Of a stretch of DNA of 36,430 nt, positions 1-8,104 are shown piece by piece. The number at the start of each line of letters is the position of its first letter. Positions within the stretch are counted from its first letter, which is position 1. The notes below the pieces were generated by a model. It had not been told where the DNA came from, made no database searches, and worked only from the letters and a program-made list of their open reading frames with translations. This stretch comes from DATMNI01 sp035570275 (GTDB taxonomy: Bacteria; Acidobacteriota; Terriglobia; Bryobacterales; Bryobacteraceae). Location of the stretch: NCBI GenBank assembly GCA_035570275.1, contig DATMNI010000079.1, positions 1-36,430 on the forward strand, written 5' to 3'. A program made the translations under genes and the position numbers.

Positions 1-1125
1 GCCCGGCACATAGATCAGGTCTCCGGAAATCGCCGGAATCTGTAGCGGGCCGAAACCGGTCGAAGTCCAGAAGCTCCACTTTTGGGCGCCGGTAGCGGCA
101 TCCAGGGCGTAAAAGAATCCATCCGCGCACCCGACATAGACAGTTCCATCGCTAACGATTGGCGAATAGGCTGAGTCCATGGGAACGGCCCAAAGGGTCG
201 GGACCTGGGTGCCGCTGGTGGAGAAAGCCGCCTGCGCGGCATTCAGCGCTGTCATCTGGCCCAGGGAGCCAGAATAAAAGTAAACGATCCCATTGGACAC
301 CGCCGGCGAAGCACCGAAATCCGTCGAGTTCCAGGCCCAAATCCCTCGCCCGGTGATCGCGTCCAGGGCGTTTAACTGGCCAAGAATGTTTACGTAGACC
401 GTGTCGTTATCCACAGCCGGAACACGGAACGAATAGTCCGTATACGTGGTTATGGAATCCGGGTTCAAATAACCGCCGGAAAGCGTCCATGCCGTAGGAT
501 CCTGCACGATATTGAAGCCCTCGGTGTTATCGTCGGTCCTGACGTACTGGAGGTACGCCAGATTATTCCAGGATGCCGTCCCTCCGGAAGGCCAGCCGCC
601 GTTGGTGTTAAAGGTGATGTGGGAATCTAATCCGGTGGCCGCGTCCATCGAAGCCGTGAAGTTCGTCGAGGCGTTGACAATGCGGCCGTTGACGGCCGAC
701 GGGTAGTTGTCGAACTGAAACAGGTAGGTGCCCGCTTGCGCATACCCGGGGTTCGACCATTCCCAAATCTTGGCGCCGTTGGCGGGGTTTAAACAGAAGA
801 TCCGGTCGGCGTTGTTCCCGCCCTGAAAACACAGCTTTCCCCGATAATAAACCGGCAGCCAGAAACGCTTCTGGGGAATGAACTTTCCCCCGCTTCCGAT
901 GTCGTAAGGTTCCGTGTCTGTCCACGTCCAGGCGACGCTCATCGGCGGCGTGACTACTTCCGATGTTTGTCCGGTATGGCGGCTGTCATGAAATGCCATG
1001 ACCCAGTCGTCCGCGTAGGCCCGCTGGCTCAATAAGCCGAAGGCAATCAACATGGTCAGAGCCGCGTACCGTCCGCAGACCAAAGCGCTCGATGACTTCT
1101 TGTGTTTTGGAACCAGTTTGAACAT
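1..1125 (-). CDS. Exported PQQ-like/WD40-like beta-propeller protein, C-terminus beyond the left edge
   Basis: Reading from 1125 to base 1 the frame stays open without a stop, so the gene continues past the window. The first about 38 residues form a signal peptide: a basic start (MFKLVPKHKK), a hydrophobic core (MLIAFGLL) and an AYA-type cleavage site before DDW. The rest shows repeated propeller blades with the PQQ-enzyme-repeat pattern, such as VYVGCADGFFYALDAATGA, NGIVYFYSG and LNALDAITGRGIWAW. These bind no cofactor in many family members and usually act as extracytoplasmic scaffolds or dehydrogenase-like propellers; which applies here is unknown. An ATG at 1053 is also possible, but 1125 gives the complete signal peptide and lies 5 nt after a TATAGC hexamer. 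I inferred the frame by translating the sequence directly. Confidence 0.8.
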   Translation of the reverse strand, partial: MFKLVPKHKKSSSALVCGRYAALTMLIAFGLLSQRAYADDWVMAFHDSRHTGQTSEVVTPPMSVAWTWTDTEPYDIGSGGKFIPQKRFWLPVYYRGKLCFQGGNNADRIFCLNPANGAKIWEWSNPGYAQAGTYLFQFDNYPSAVNGRIVNASTNFTASMDAATGLDSHITFNTNGGWPSGGTASWNNLAYLQYVRTDDNTEGFNIVQDPTAWTLSGGYLNPDSITTYTDYSFRVPAVDNDTVYVNILGQLNALDAITGRGIWAWNSTDFGASPAVSNGIVYFYSGSLGQMTALNAAQAAFSTSGTQVPTLWAVPMDSAYSPIVSDGTVYVGCADGFFYALDAATGAQKWSFWTSTGFGPLQIPAISGDLIYVPG

Positions 1126-1130
1126 TTCGT

Positions 1131-1136
1131 GCTATA
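1131..1136 (-). promoter_or_regulatory. Candidate -10 hexamer (TATAGC) for the propeller gene
   Basis: TATAGC on the minus strand matches the -10 consensus at four of six positions and ends 5 nt before the ATG at 1125. Transcription from it would start at or next to the start codon, giving a leaderless message. No convincing -35 is visible. Confidence 0.3.
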
Positions 1137-1442
1137 CCACCGGCCTGCCTGGGTCCGCACGGAGCAACCTGCTCTTTGTCGCGGCCGGCGGAGGCGCTGG
1201 CGGTCTCCTTTTTCTTGGAATCTGTTTTTCTTGGACTATGCCGATTTCGCGGCAGTTTAGCTGCAACAACTGAGTGCGCCAGGACACCCGGCCGGTCTGC
1301 TGAGGGCCAAGTTACTTATCGCCCCGCCTGCAATTCTCTTTAGTGCCGAATGGCAGTTTCTGGTGAATGTGGCAATGCGTAAAGCCGCAATGGATCTCAC
1401 CGCCCGGTTGGGGCCGCCGGGCTTGGCAAGGCCAGGGCCAGG

Positions 1443-1582
1443 GCCAGGCGTGCTTCGTGGCCGCGACGGCGTGAGGGACTTAGCCACGGCGGCGTAAGGG
1501 ACTTAGCCGGGACGGCGTGAGGAACTTAGCCGGGACGGCGTGAGGGATCTTGCACCGAAGGAACGACCATTCGGTGGCAAAC
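1443..1582. repeat. Dispersed intergenic element, copy 1 (expanded by the 23-bp array)
   Basis: The left part (1443-1462, GCCAGGCGTGCTTCGTGGCC) and right part (1549-1582, CTTGCACCGAAGGAACGACC onward to TTCGGTGGCAAAC) both recur at 2747-2823 with few substitutions. The right part contains an imperfect inverted repeat, CCGAAGG...CCATTCGG, able to form a small hairpin. Read in one frame it would spell LAPKERPFGG, which could be mistaken for protein. Confidence 0.6.
1465..1553. repeat. 23-bp tandem repeat, about 3.8 units
   Basis: Units begin at 1465, 1488, 1511 and 1534, each reading approximately GACGGCGTGAGGGACTTAGC followed by CGG, with a few substitutions; the last unit diverges after GTGAGGGATCTT. 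The array sits inside the first copy of the dispersed element that recurs at 2747-2823, where no such expansion is present. Confidence 0.8.
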
Positions 1583-1872
1583 CCGGCTCCGGAACATCGG
1601 GCCGGAGGCAAGAATATGGGTGCGCCGTTGTTCGATTCAGGCCGTCAGAGTGCAGACCGGCGCCGCAGGTCGCGTATGGGCCGGAGAGGAACGTCCGAAT
1701 GCATGCCGCGGAGGTGGCGATGCGGCGCGGATTTAAGCGGCCATGCGCAGCCTGATTGGCGAGGTCCGAAGACCTGCGCCCTCGCCTGCATCACCAGCCG
1801 CCCCTTCGAATTCCGAAGACGCCCGGACTGGCGCGCTCGCTCGTGTTTGCACGGCACGAACACCCGTGGCCG

Positions 1873-2310
1873 CTAGCCGTCGATGGCTTCGAGCGCGCGC
1901 CGGACTCGACCAGGCAGGAAACGCTTCTCGGTAACCTCTTCACCTTCGGCTTCAAGCTTTTGTCCAGCTTCAAATTTTAGTCCCGCTTCAAACTTTCGCC
2001 AGGCCGAAGTTACCAGGCCCTCAAGCAGATAGAACGCTATGTCCGTTGCCTGTTGTTTGTCGATTAGTCGTTGGGCAACCTCACCGTTCTCCTGCCCCGG
2101 CTCGGTGATCCTGAGCTCATTTGTAACATCGCTGATTTCCAGGTAGTTCTGCATGGACATCGTCATATTAAAAGTGGAGTGGCCGGGATCATGGCCTATT
2201 TGTGCGGGCGTTGGATCTCGGCGCGTGCTGCCAATCTTGCCCAGGCTCCCCAGCGTTGTTTCCCTCAGATCGAGATCAAACTTAATCACGTTATCTATTC
2301 CCTGATTCAT
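1873..2310 (-). CDS. Hypothetical protein, 145 aa
   Basis: I do not recognise the family. The product has a balanced, mildly acidic composition, a plausible folded middle (HDPGHSTFNMTMSMQNYLEI, then TNELRITEPGQE) and a charged C-terminal region with the near-repeat KFEAGLKFEAGQKLEAEGEE, which looks like coiled coil or amphipathic helix. Unlike the surrounding open frames it is not arginine/proline-rich, which supports real coding. The DNA at 1960-2360 is visibly less GC-rich than its neighbours, so foreign origin is possible. No strong ribosome binding site precedes the ATG at 2310. A TTGACC / TAGATT pair with an 18-nt spacer lies on the minus strand upstream. Confidence 0.5.
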   Translation of the reverse strand: MNQGIDNVIKFDLDLRETTLGSLGKIGSTRRDPTPAQIGHDPGHSTFNMTMSMQNYLEISDVTNELRITEPGQENGEVAQRLIDKQQATDIAFYLLEGLVTSAWRKFEAGLKFEAGQKLEAEGEEVTEKRFLPGRVRRALEAIDG

Positions 2311-2328
2311 AAGATTGTGGGCGGTGAA

Positions 2329-2359
2329 TTCAATCTACTATTTATTAATCGGGCTGGTC
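2329..2359 (-). promoter_or_regulatory. Candidate sigma70-type promoter for the 145-aa gene
   Basis: On the minus strand, TTGACC and TAGATT are separated by 18 nt within AT-rich DNA containing TTAATAAATA. The match at -35 is good (5/6) and at -10 moderate (4/6). The hexamers lie about 20 nt or more before the ATG at 2310. Confidence 0.35.
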
Positions 2360-2387
2360 AATAAGAAACTTGACTTGGCCGGTAATT

Positions 2388-2400
2388 TTACAGTCTGTAA
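2388..2400. promoter_or_regulatory. Perfect palindrome TTACAGTCTGTAA, possible operator
   Basis: TTACAG and CTGTAA flank a single T. The TTACA-N3-TGTAA form resembles winged-helix or other dimeric repressor sites, but no nearby gene encodes an obvious partner. It lies about 80 bp upstream of the 145-aa gene. Confidence 0.25.
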
Positions 2401-2746
2401 CTTGGAGTTGGCTCCGCCAGGTTACATCCCGCCTGAATCCAAGCCGCGGATGGGGCCGAAGGTATAGTGTTTCATCGGATGGGCACGGGGCCGGTTACTT
2501 TTGGGGGGGCTTCAACAGCAAGGTGTTATTCGGGGCGGAGGTTGGCAGATTGTGTCGGATAAGATGCCCCAGTCAAGCTTCGATGCCTTGGTGAAACGTG
2601 TTAAGTCTGCCGCGGCATTCATTACATCAAACGAATCACGGCCTAGGTTCCTGTCACCGCGACTCACAACTGCTCACCGGCGAAGAGTTCGATCGGTTGG
2701 GCCTTCCTCCGGACCGGTTGTGGCCTCCAGACTGTCGAGGGCCATG

Positions 2747-2823
2747 GCCAGACGCGCTTCGTGGCCCCACTGCAACTCCATTGGGGAATCTTGCCCCGAA
2801 GGAGCGACCTTTCGGTGGCGAAC
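2747..2823. repeat. Dispersed intergenic element, copy 2
   Basis: 2747-2766 (GCCAGACGCGCTTCGTGGCC) matches 1443-1462 with two substitutions, and 2790-2823 matches 1549-1582 with four substitutions in 34 positions. The imperfect palindrome CCGAAGG AGCGA CCTTTCGG is better paired than in copy 1. Confidence 0.6.
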
Positions 2824-3180
2824 GGGTCCAGACCATCGAGCCGGCGGTTTTCCGGACCGCCACATCTCGCACGAACACCGAATGGCTGGTTCGGGCACGG
2901 CGTCGATTGCCGCGGCTTTGTGGCCAGAATGGTTGGTCTACTTCGCCGGTAGCTCTTGCCTCGGTGGCCACCTCAAAAGCCGCCATCGAGAGTCCGGCCA
3001 ACGGCTGTGCGGGCCAGGACCTGACGTGGTACCGCGTCGGGCGTCGGCGCGCCGGAGTTTCTTGACTTGGTTTTTCGATTGAAGAACCGTTTTCGGGGCG
3101 TCGCCCCTCGTCACCTGACCGTCCAGCGGACACCCCCGGCGCCCGCCTGGTTGCCGTCGCTCCCTGCCGGCACGGCTCGG

Positions 3181-3222
3181 AACCGGCCACCGGCCACCGG
3201 CCACCGGCATCCGGCATCCGAT
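3181..3222. repeat. CCACCGG / CCGGTGG heptamer array, locus 1
   Basis: Four to five heptamers of CCACCGG followed by two CATCCGG variants. The same arrays occur at 7031-7143 and 10564-10672, always in non-coding DNA. Confidence 0.7.
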
Positions 3223-3327
3223 CCACTTCTGGTACTGGTCCTGAGTGGTCTTCCACCCGTCCCGCGTATCCGGTTGGTGAGATCTGAAACGAATCGGCGC
3301 TCGTAGTCATCATAAGAAGTGAGCAAC

Positions 3328-4212
3328 ATGAAGAAGTTTCAAGGAACGGGTGACCGGTGCATGCGGTTGGGCTTCCTCCTGGTGGGCGCGGCGGTTGCCG
3401 CCGGAGCTTCCGATCCGCAACTGGACAAGGCGCACAACCTCTATCAACTCACGGAGTTCGATCAATCTCTGAAGGTTTTACATGAGATTGTTACCAAGGA
3501 CGCCGCGGTTTACGAATTGATGGGCCAGAACTATTACGGGCGCGCGGACTACAAGAAGGCCACCGAGGCGCTGGAAAAGGCCCTGGCTTTGGACCCCGGA
3601 AGCTCGGAAATCAACCTGTGGCTGGGGCGCGCATACGGACGCCGCGCCGAAACTTCAAATCCGCTTTCAGCTCCGGGACACGCCGGGCGGGCCCGCCAAT
3701 ATTTCGAGAAGTCCGCGCGCCTCAACCCGAATAATTTAGACGCTCAGAGCGATTTGTTCGAGTATTACCTGGAGGCTCCCGGCTTCCTCGGCGGCGGTCT
3801 GGATAAAGCCGCCGCGACGGCCGCCGAAATGGCCAGGATCAACCCGGCCGAGGGCTACTCGGCGCAGGCCAAGCTGGACGAAAAACGCAAGGAATACGGC
3901 AGGGCGGAAGAGCACCTCCGGCGGGCCATTGAAGTCGCGCCGCAACAAGTCGGCCGGTTTCTCGACATGGCGCGTCTGCTCACCAAACAGGGCCGTTATT
4001 CGGAGGCCGATCAGAACCTCGCCAAAGCGGAACAGATTGCGCCGGATAGCCCCAAGGTCATATTCGGCAGGGCCGAAATCTACATCAAAAGCAAGCGGAA
4101 TCTAAATGTTGCGCGGGACCTGCTTAGGCGCTATTTGAGCCTGGAATTGACGCCGGAAGACCCGCCGCGCTCGCAAGCTGAAAAACTCCTCGACCAGGTG
4201 CAGGGCATCTAA
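3328..4212 (+). CDS. Exported tetratricopeptide-repeat protein
   Basis: 294 aa. The ATG at 3328 is preceded by GAAGTGAG with good spacing; an in-frame GTG at 3319 lies within that ribosome binding region and is less likely. A hydrophobic segment (MRLGFLLVGAAVAAGAS) about 12 residues in looks like a signal peptide. TPR helices follow from about residue 30, with clear units near 60-95 (YYGRADYKKATEALEKALAL) and 190-245 (LTKQGRYSEADQNLAKAEQI). Between them is a segment with NLWLGRAYGRRAE and GFLGGGLDKA, a pattern I associate with acidobacterial TPR proteins. It ends 9 nt before a MacB-type permease, so the two are probably co-transcribed and may act together at the envelope. The partner bound by the TPRs is unknown. 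Confidence 0.85.
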   Translation: MKKFQGTGDRCMRLGFLLVGAAVAAGASDPQLDKAHNLYQLTEFDQSLKVLHEIVTKDAAVYELMGQNYYGRADYKKATEALEKALALDPGSSEINLWLGRAYGRRAETSNPLSAPGHAGRARQYFEKSARLNPNNLDAQSDLFEYYLEAPGFLGGGLDKAAATAAEMARINPAEGYSAQAKLDEKRKEYGRAEEHLRRAIEVAPQQVGRFLDMARLLTKQGRYSEADQNLAKAEQIAPDSPKVIFGRAEIYIKSKRNLNVARDLLRRYLSLELTPEDPPRSQAEKLLDQVQGI

Positions 4213-4221
4213 GCCCGCCTC

Positions 4222-5424
4222 ATGTTCCTGAGCGAAGCCCTCCGCTTCAGCGCCCAGGCTCTTCGCGCCAACCCGGTCCGTTCCCTGCTCACCAGCCTGG
4301 GAATGGTGATCGGTACGGCCTCGGTCATCCTGGTAGTCACCATATCGCTCACCAGCCGCGACTACATCCTGGAGCAAGTCCAGGGGATCGGTTCCAATAT
4401 CATCTTTGCGTACTATGCCTCGGCCGGGCCCAGTACCGCAATTGCCGATGCCGATTACGTCAAGATGGCGGATGTGGAAGCCCTGCGCCAGAACCTGGGC
4501 GCCGATATCGTAGCCGCCACCGGCGTCATGGGCAACTTCGACCGCATCCTGATCGGCGGCAAGGAACAGGACGTCAAGGTGATCGGCACCGACCATGCCT
4601 ACCAGGCCGTGCGCAACATCGTCATCAGCTCGGGGCGGTTCCTGGATGAGAGCGATATCTCGCTGCGCGGGAAGGTGGGGCTGTTGACCGACCAACTGGC
4701 GGTGCGGATGTACGGCAGCCGGGCCGGCGCGTTGAACCAGGTGATCAAGCTCTACGGGCTGCAGTTCACCGTGATCGGCACGTTCCACGAAAAGGTGGAG
4801 ACATTCGGCCAATCCGAGGTAGAGCGCGACACCATCCTGATCCCCATCACGGTGCTGCGCTACTTCACCCCGGTGGAGCGGATTGACCCGCTGTACGTGC
4901 AAGTGCGGTCGGCCGAGGAGGTGGACCGGGTAGCGCGCGCGGTGCAAGAGGTGCTGGAAGCCAGACACCGGCCAGGCGCCCGGTACCGTGTCGACACGCT
5001 GACGGCGATTCTGAATGCGGCCAAGAATATTTCCCTGATCTTATCGCTGGTGCTGGTGCTGGTGTCGGCAATCACGCTGCTGATTTCGGGCATCGGCATC
5101 ATGAACATCATGCTGGTGACGGTAACCGAGCGCACCCGCGAGATCGGCGTGCGGCTGGCGGTAGGAGCATCCAAATCTGAGATCTTAGTGCAGTTCCTGA
5201 CGGAGGCCGTCATGGTGAGCCTTTCCGGCGGGCTGATCGGGATCATGGTGGGAGTGGCAATTCCGCTGAGCGTGCAACTATTCGCCGATATCAGGATTCC
5301 GATTTCGCCATTGGCGATTGTGGTGGCGTTCGGGGTAAGTTTCGCCGTAGGTCTGGTCTTTGGAATCCTGCCCGCCAACCGGGCGGCGCAGTTGAACCCG
5401 ACCGAAGCGTTGCGGTACGAGTGA
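4222..5424 (+). CDS. MacB/FtsX-type ABC transporter permease without an adjacent ATPase
   Basis: 400 aa with the MacB layout: TM1 near residues 20-42 (SLLTSLGMVIGTASVILVV), a large periplasmic MacB_PCD domain to about 270, then three TMs of the FtsX domain near 272-300, 325-350 and 357-385. The conserved stretches GIGIMNIMLVTVTERTREIG and GASKSEI, and the ending PANRAAQLNPTEALRYE, are diagnostic of this family. Such permeases transmit ATP-driven mechanical force to periplasmic partners to export peptides, drugs or lipoproteins rather than moving substrate through the membrane. The usual MacB ATPase and MacA adaptor genes are absent from both sides; the neighbour is a TPR protein instead. It must borrow an ATPase from elsewhere or work without one. 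Confidence 0.9.
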   Translation: MFLSEALRFSAQALRANPVRSLLTSLGMVIGTASVILVVTISLTSRDYILEQVQGIGSNIIFAYYASAGPSTAIADADYVKMADVEALRQNLGADIVAATGVMGNFDRILIGGKEQDVKVIGTDHAYQAVRNIVISSGRFLDESDISLRGKVGLLTDQLAVRMYGSRAGALNQVIKLYGLQFTVIGTFHEKVETFGQSEVERDTILIPITVLRYFTPVERIDPLYVQVRSAEEVDRVARAVQEVLEARHRPGARYRVDTLTAILNAAKNISLILSLVLVLVSAITLLISGIGIMNIMLVTVTERTREIGVRLAVGASKSEILVQFLTEAVMVSLSGGLIGIMVGVAIPLSVQLFADIRIPISPLAIVVAFGVSFAVGLVFGILPANRAAQLNPTEALRYE

Positions 5425-5493
5425 TTTGATAGTATGCCAGCCGATGCCTGGTGCCGGTAGATGGTGTTAGTAGGCCGAACACTAGCTTGGTAC

Positions 5494-5575
5494 ACCGTCG
5501 CGGCTCTGATCGGAGCCGCGCGCGTTAGCAAGCGGTTTCCCGATACGTCGGCGTATTTCTGAAACGACCGACTTA
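5494..5575. repeat. Long palindromic REP-like element, copy A
   Basis: Identical over about 49 bases to 6894-6942 (one T/C difference falls in AGCGGTTTCCCG) and recognisable for about 80. The centre CGCGGCTC-TGATCG-GAGCCGCG is a perfect 8-bp stem. The left outer arm present in copies B and C is missing here. On the minus strand it reads KPLANARGSDQSRD, a typical spurious translation. It lies just downstream of the pseudogene. Confidence 0.85.
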
Positions 5576-5587
5576 GTTAAGCTAGCC

Positions 5588-6873
5588 CTATCGTATGCTG
5601 ATTGTCGCCGTGTTACTCGCCACGCCCCCGCTGAAATCTGCACCGGGTAGTCCCCGGCAGCAAGCTGCGGAACCACCAGGTTTACCTGATAGAGCCCCAC
5701 GTAGCCGGGCGCGAGGCCGGCGAACAGAACGGTGGCCGCCTGGCCGCCGATGGTCGCGGTTACCGTGGCGGTGACCGTCGAGAAAGGCTCCTTCGAAGCA
5801 GCCTGGGCACCCGTGGCCACTGGGCGGGCTGACCGCTCCCAGGCCCGTCCCATAGACCGCGATGGGGCTGGCCGGTGCGGCCGTGTGGTCCGGGCTATTG
5901 ACGGTGCCATCCTGATTGAGGGCGGCTGCCCGGCCTTGCGGAAGCCGGAATATCCCCGGAGCGGTGTTGCGAATCGGCACGCTTCTGGCGCCCGCCGGCA
6001 GTCCCCCGGCAATCACGGTTACGCTGGCGTTTCCGGAAACTTCGAATGGGACCTGGAAGTTGATCTGATTGGGGCTGGCATAGAAGACGGGGGCAGCCAC
6101 GCCGTTGACGTTAGCCGAGGCGCCGCCCAGCACCGCCGGCACGGGAAACGTGTTGGCAATCCCGGTGGATAGCGCCAGTCCGGATCCATAGATCGACGCA
6201 ATGGAGCCGGGCGCGACGGCGCTGGCATCACCGCTGGCCGCGTTGGAGACGGAAGTCGCGACGCCCGAGAGCAGTCCGTACACCGCCAGCGAGCTTTGCG
6301 TGCCGGCGTAGACCTTGCCGTTCACCACCGCGGGGACCGAGAATTTCACCGCTGCGCCCAGCGTGTCCCTAATCTTGTGCCGCTCACCGGATCGATCACG
6401 GGTGTGCTGGTGATCCCCAACTCGGGAACGATCTGGGGGCAGCCGGTGTCCTGGTGAGGCACCGTGGTCACGCCCGCGCTGGGGTTGATGAAGCTGACCC
6501 GCCACAGAGGCGCGCTGTTGGCGCCCGAGTTTGTGTCCGCGTCGAAGGCATACACCGAATCGGGCTCGGTGGCGACATAGACCACGTCGTGAGTCCCTTT
6601 CTGCGGAATGGTCACGTTAGGGAGATAGAGCGGCTGTCCGTAGATGTAGCCGTCCACCGGGTACGAGAACAGCTTGCCGAACTGATTCACCGTGACGTTC
6701 GCCTTCGTGAGCACGGACTCGTTGAGGTTGGCTCCGGCGCCGGAAGCATCGTATTGGTACGTGAGCACGCTCACTTGCGCGGAAAGCGGTAACACGGAGA
6801 GCGGAAGCGCGGCCAGACAGACGCACAGGAAGTTTCCTAAATACACCCTTTCAATCATACGGTCGTCTCGCAT
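5588..6873 (-). pseudogene. Broken exported beta-propeller protein with C-terminal TIGR03437 (Solibacter) domain
   Basis: Three frames together describe one decayed gene. The 5' part (6873 to about 6375) has a signal peptide (NFLCVCLAALPLSVLPLSAQ) and propeller sequence with VVYVATEPDSVYAFDADT and GITSTPVIDPVSGT. The frame then jumps to KFSVPAVVNGKVYAGTQSSL, which in relatives lies a couple of hundred residues later, so an internal deletion with frameshift occurred near 6375. The TIGR03437-like domain follows (GSIASIYGSGLAL, FYASPNQINFQVPFE, GIFRL). One extra base in a C-rich run near 5830 shifts the frame to PVATGAQAASKE...GLYQVNLVVPQ, and one missing G near 5634 restores it to GVASNTATISIR and the stop at 5588. 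The two small indels sit in homopolymers and could be sequencing errors; the deletion could not. Two direct copies of a palindromic repeat flank the gene. Confidence 0.85.
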
Positions 6874-6975
6874 TTCGAGGCAGCCGCTCCGTGACCGTCG
6901 CGGCTCTGATCGGAGCCGCGCGCGTTAGCAAGCGGTCTCCCGATACGTTGTCAACCTCTGAAACGGTGTACTAAG
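6860..6975. repeat. Long palindromic REP-like element, copy B
   Basis: The conserved core is 6894-6975, matching 5494-5575. The extended left arm (ATTTCGAGGCAGCCGCTCC upstream of GTGACCGTCGCGG) resembles copy C at 34095-34120. The arms around TGATCG pair over 24 positions with about 16 matches in this copy. It lies directly upstream of the pseudogene and in the same orientation as copy A. Confidence 0.85.
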
Positions 6976-7030
6976 CGAGAACGCTCCATGACGGACAGTC
7001 CCCCTGCCCAATCGTAGCAAGGGGCCTTTC

Positions 7031-7143
7031 ACCGGCCACCGGCATCCGGGCGCAGCGAACATCCGGCCACCGTTCTCCGCGCTGGCCCTTTCACCGGCCC
7101 TTTCACCGGCCACCGACCACCGGCCACCGGCCACCGGCATCCG
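7031..7143. repeat. CCACCGG heptamer array, locus 2
   Basis: Several CACCGGC runs with the interspersed phrase CCCTTTCACCGGC, ending one base before the stop of the ROK kinase gene. About four consecutive heptamers occur at 7112-7143. Same unit as the loci at 3181 and 10564. Confidence 0.7.
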
Positions 7144-7144
7144 T

Positions 7145-8086
7145 TTACGCCCTGGGCGCCAACACCAAACCCGCCGCGCCCACGATGCCGGACTTATCCG
7201 CCACTTCCTGCTCCACCAGCGGAACCTCACGGCCCAGCAGGGCCCGCGAACGATCCCAGACCTGCTCCTGCAACGGAACCAGCAGGTCGGCGCCGGCGTC
7301 GGCCACCTGACCGCCGAGGATGACGATTTCCGGGTCGAAAATGTGCAGCAGCCCGGCGATCCCGGCGGCTAGTTTGCCGATGGCTCTGGAGATAATCGTG
7401 GCGGCCAGATGGTCACCTTCGCTGGCGGCTTGAAAGATGGTCCGGCATGTTGCCAGCCGCGGTTGTTCGCGGAAAAGCCGGGTGAGCGCCGACGACACGC
7501 CCCGGTGCACCGCGGACCAGGCTTCGCCTTCGATGGCGCGCGCCGAAAAGGCGGTTTCCAGACAGCCGCGATTGCCGCAGACACAGACCGGGCCATCGGG
7601 ATCTACCGTCAGATGGCCCAGATGGCCGGCGACGCCGGAATGGCCGCGCAACAACCGCCCGCCCGCGACCACGGCGCCACCCACGCCATTGCCGAGTGTC
7701 AGCATCACCACGTCTTGCCGGCCCCTGGCTGCGCCCCAAACCATTTCGCCGCTCAGGGCCACGCGCGCGTCGTTATCGGCAAAGACCGGGACGCTGAGCG
7801 GAAGACCGACCAGGTCGGCAATGCGCAGTCCCTGCAGAAAGTGCAGCGGTCCCAGCAGCGTCTCGATGGTGGTGTCTTCGCGGTTGATGATGCCCTTGCA
7901 GCCGACCCCGACTCCGGCAGGATCGCCGGTCGCTTGGATGAGCCAGTGGATGGCGTCCTGCAACGAGGGCAGGAACGTTTCCAGCTCGGTGGGAGTCGCA
8001 ATGGTCCGTGATGCCAGAATGGCGCCTTGTTCGTCCACCATCCCCGCCTTAATCTGATCGCCGCCGATATCGATACCTAAGACCAC
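7145..8086 (-). CDS. ROK-family sugar kinase (glucokinase-like)
   Basis: 313 aa, the usual length for ROK kinases, which phosphorylate glucose or related sugars with ATP in the cytoplasm. Visible motifs are the N-terminal phosphate loop GIDIGGDQIKAG (4-15), the catalytic base in FADNDARVA (Asp106), LGNGVGGAVV (131-140) and the zinc site CVCGNRGC with Cys168, Cys170 and Cys175 after His158. The usual ExGH sugar-binding motif reads AGHLGH here, a Glu-to-His variant that also occurs in some ROK proteins, so sugar specificity is uncertain. There is no N-terminal helix-turn-helix, so it is an enzyme rather than a ROK repressor. It follows an SDR gene by 18 nt on the same strand and is probably in one operon with it. 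Confidence 0.9.
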   Translation of the reverse strand: MVLGIDIGGDQIKAGMVDEQGAILASRTIATPTELETFLPSLQDAIHWLIQATGDPAGVGVGCKGIINREDTTIETLLGPLHFLQGLRIADLVGLPLSVPVFADNDARVALSGEMVWGAARGRQDVVMLTLGNGVGGAVVAGGRLLRGHSGVAGHLGHLTVDPDGPVCVCGNRGCLETAFSARAIEGEAWSAVHRGVSSALTRLFREQPRLATCRTIFQAASEGDHLAATIISRAIGKLAAGIAGLLHIFDPEIVILGGQVADAGADLLVPLQEQVWDRSRALLGREVPLVEQEVADKSGIVGAAGLVLAPRA

Positions 8087-8104
8087 GTTGAGGATCCTTC
8101 CGGC

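Larger units (their letters stand above)
1137..1872. other. Gene-poor repeat-containing stretch
   Basis: About 740 bases without a convincing gene. Open frames here are short, arginine/proline-rich and overlap one another on both strands, as expected of random frames in high-GC DNA. The stretch holds GGCCAG hexamer repeats near 1430-1448, a 23-bp tandem repeat at 1465-1553 and the first copy of a dispersed element ending near 1582. Nothing recognisable lies in 1600-1872. Confidence 0.6.
2311..3315. other. Gene-poor stretch with repeats
   Basis: About 1 kb with no gene I can support. It contains a perfect 13-bp palindrome (2388-2400), the second copy of the dispersed LAPKERPFGG element (2747-2823) and a CCACCGG heptamer array (3181-3222). 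Frames such as the plus-strand one near 2555-2640, which contains MPQSSFDALVKRVKSAAAF, look protein-like for about 30 residues and may be a remnant of a lost gene, but they run straight into repeat sequence. Confidence 0.55.

Noticed and set aside
1465..1553. CRISPR array
   Set aside because: Units are directly abutting with a 23-bp period and no unique spacers, so it is a simple tandem repeat.
2501..3313. Overlapping frames on both strands (2501-3082 plus, 2654-3313 minus)
   Set aside because: They pass through the dispersed element and the heptamer array and change character every few dozen residues. A 30-residue protein-like patch near 2555 is not enough to call a gene.
5588..6873. Programmed frameshifting in the propeller/TIGR03437 gene
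   Set aside because: An internal deletion of conserved sequence accompanies the two homopolymer indels, making decay or sequencing error far more likely than recoding.
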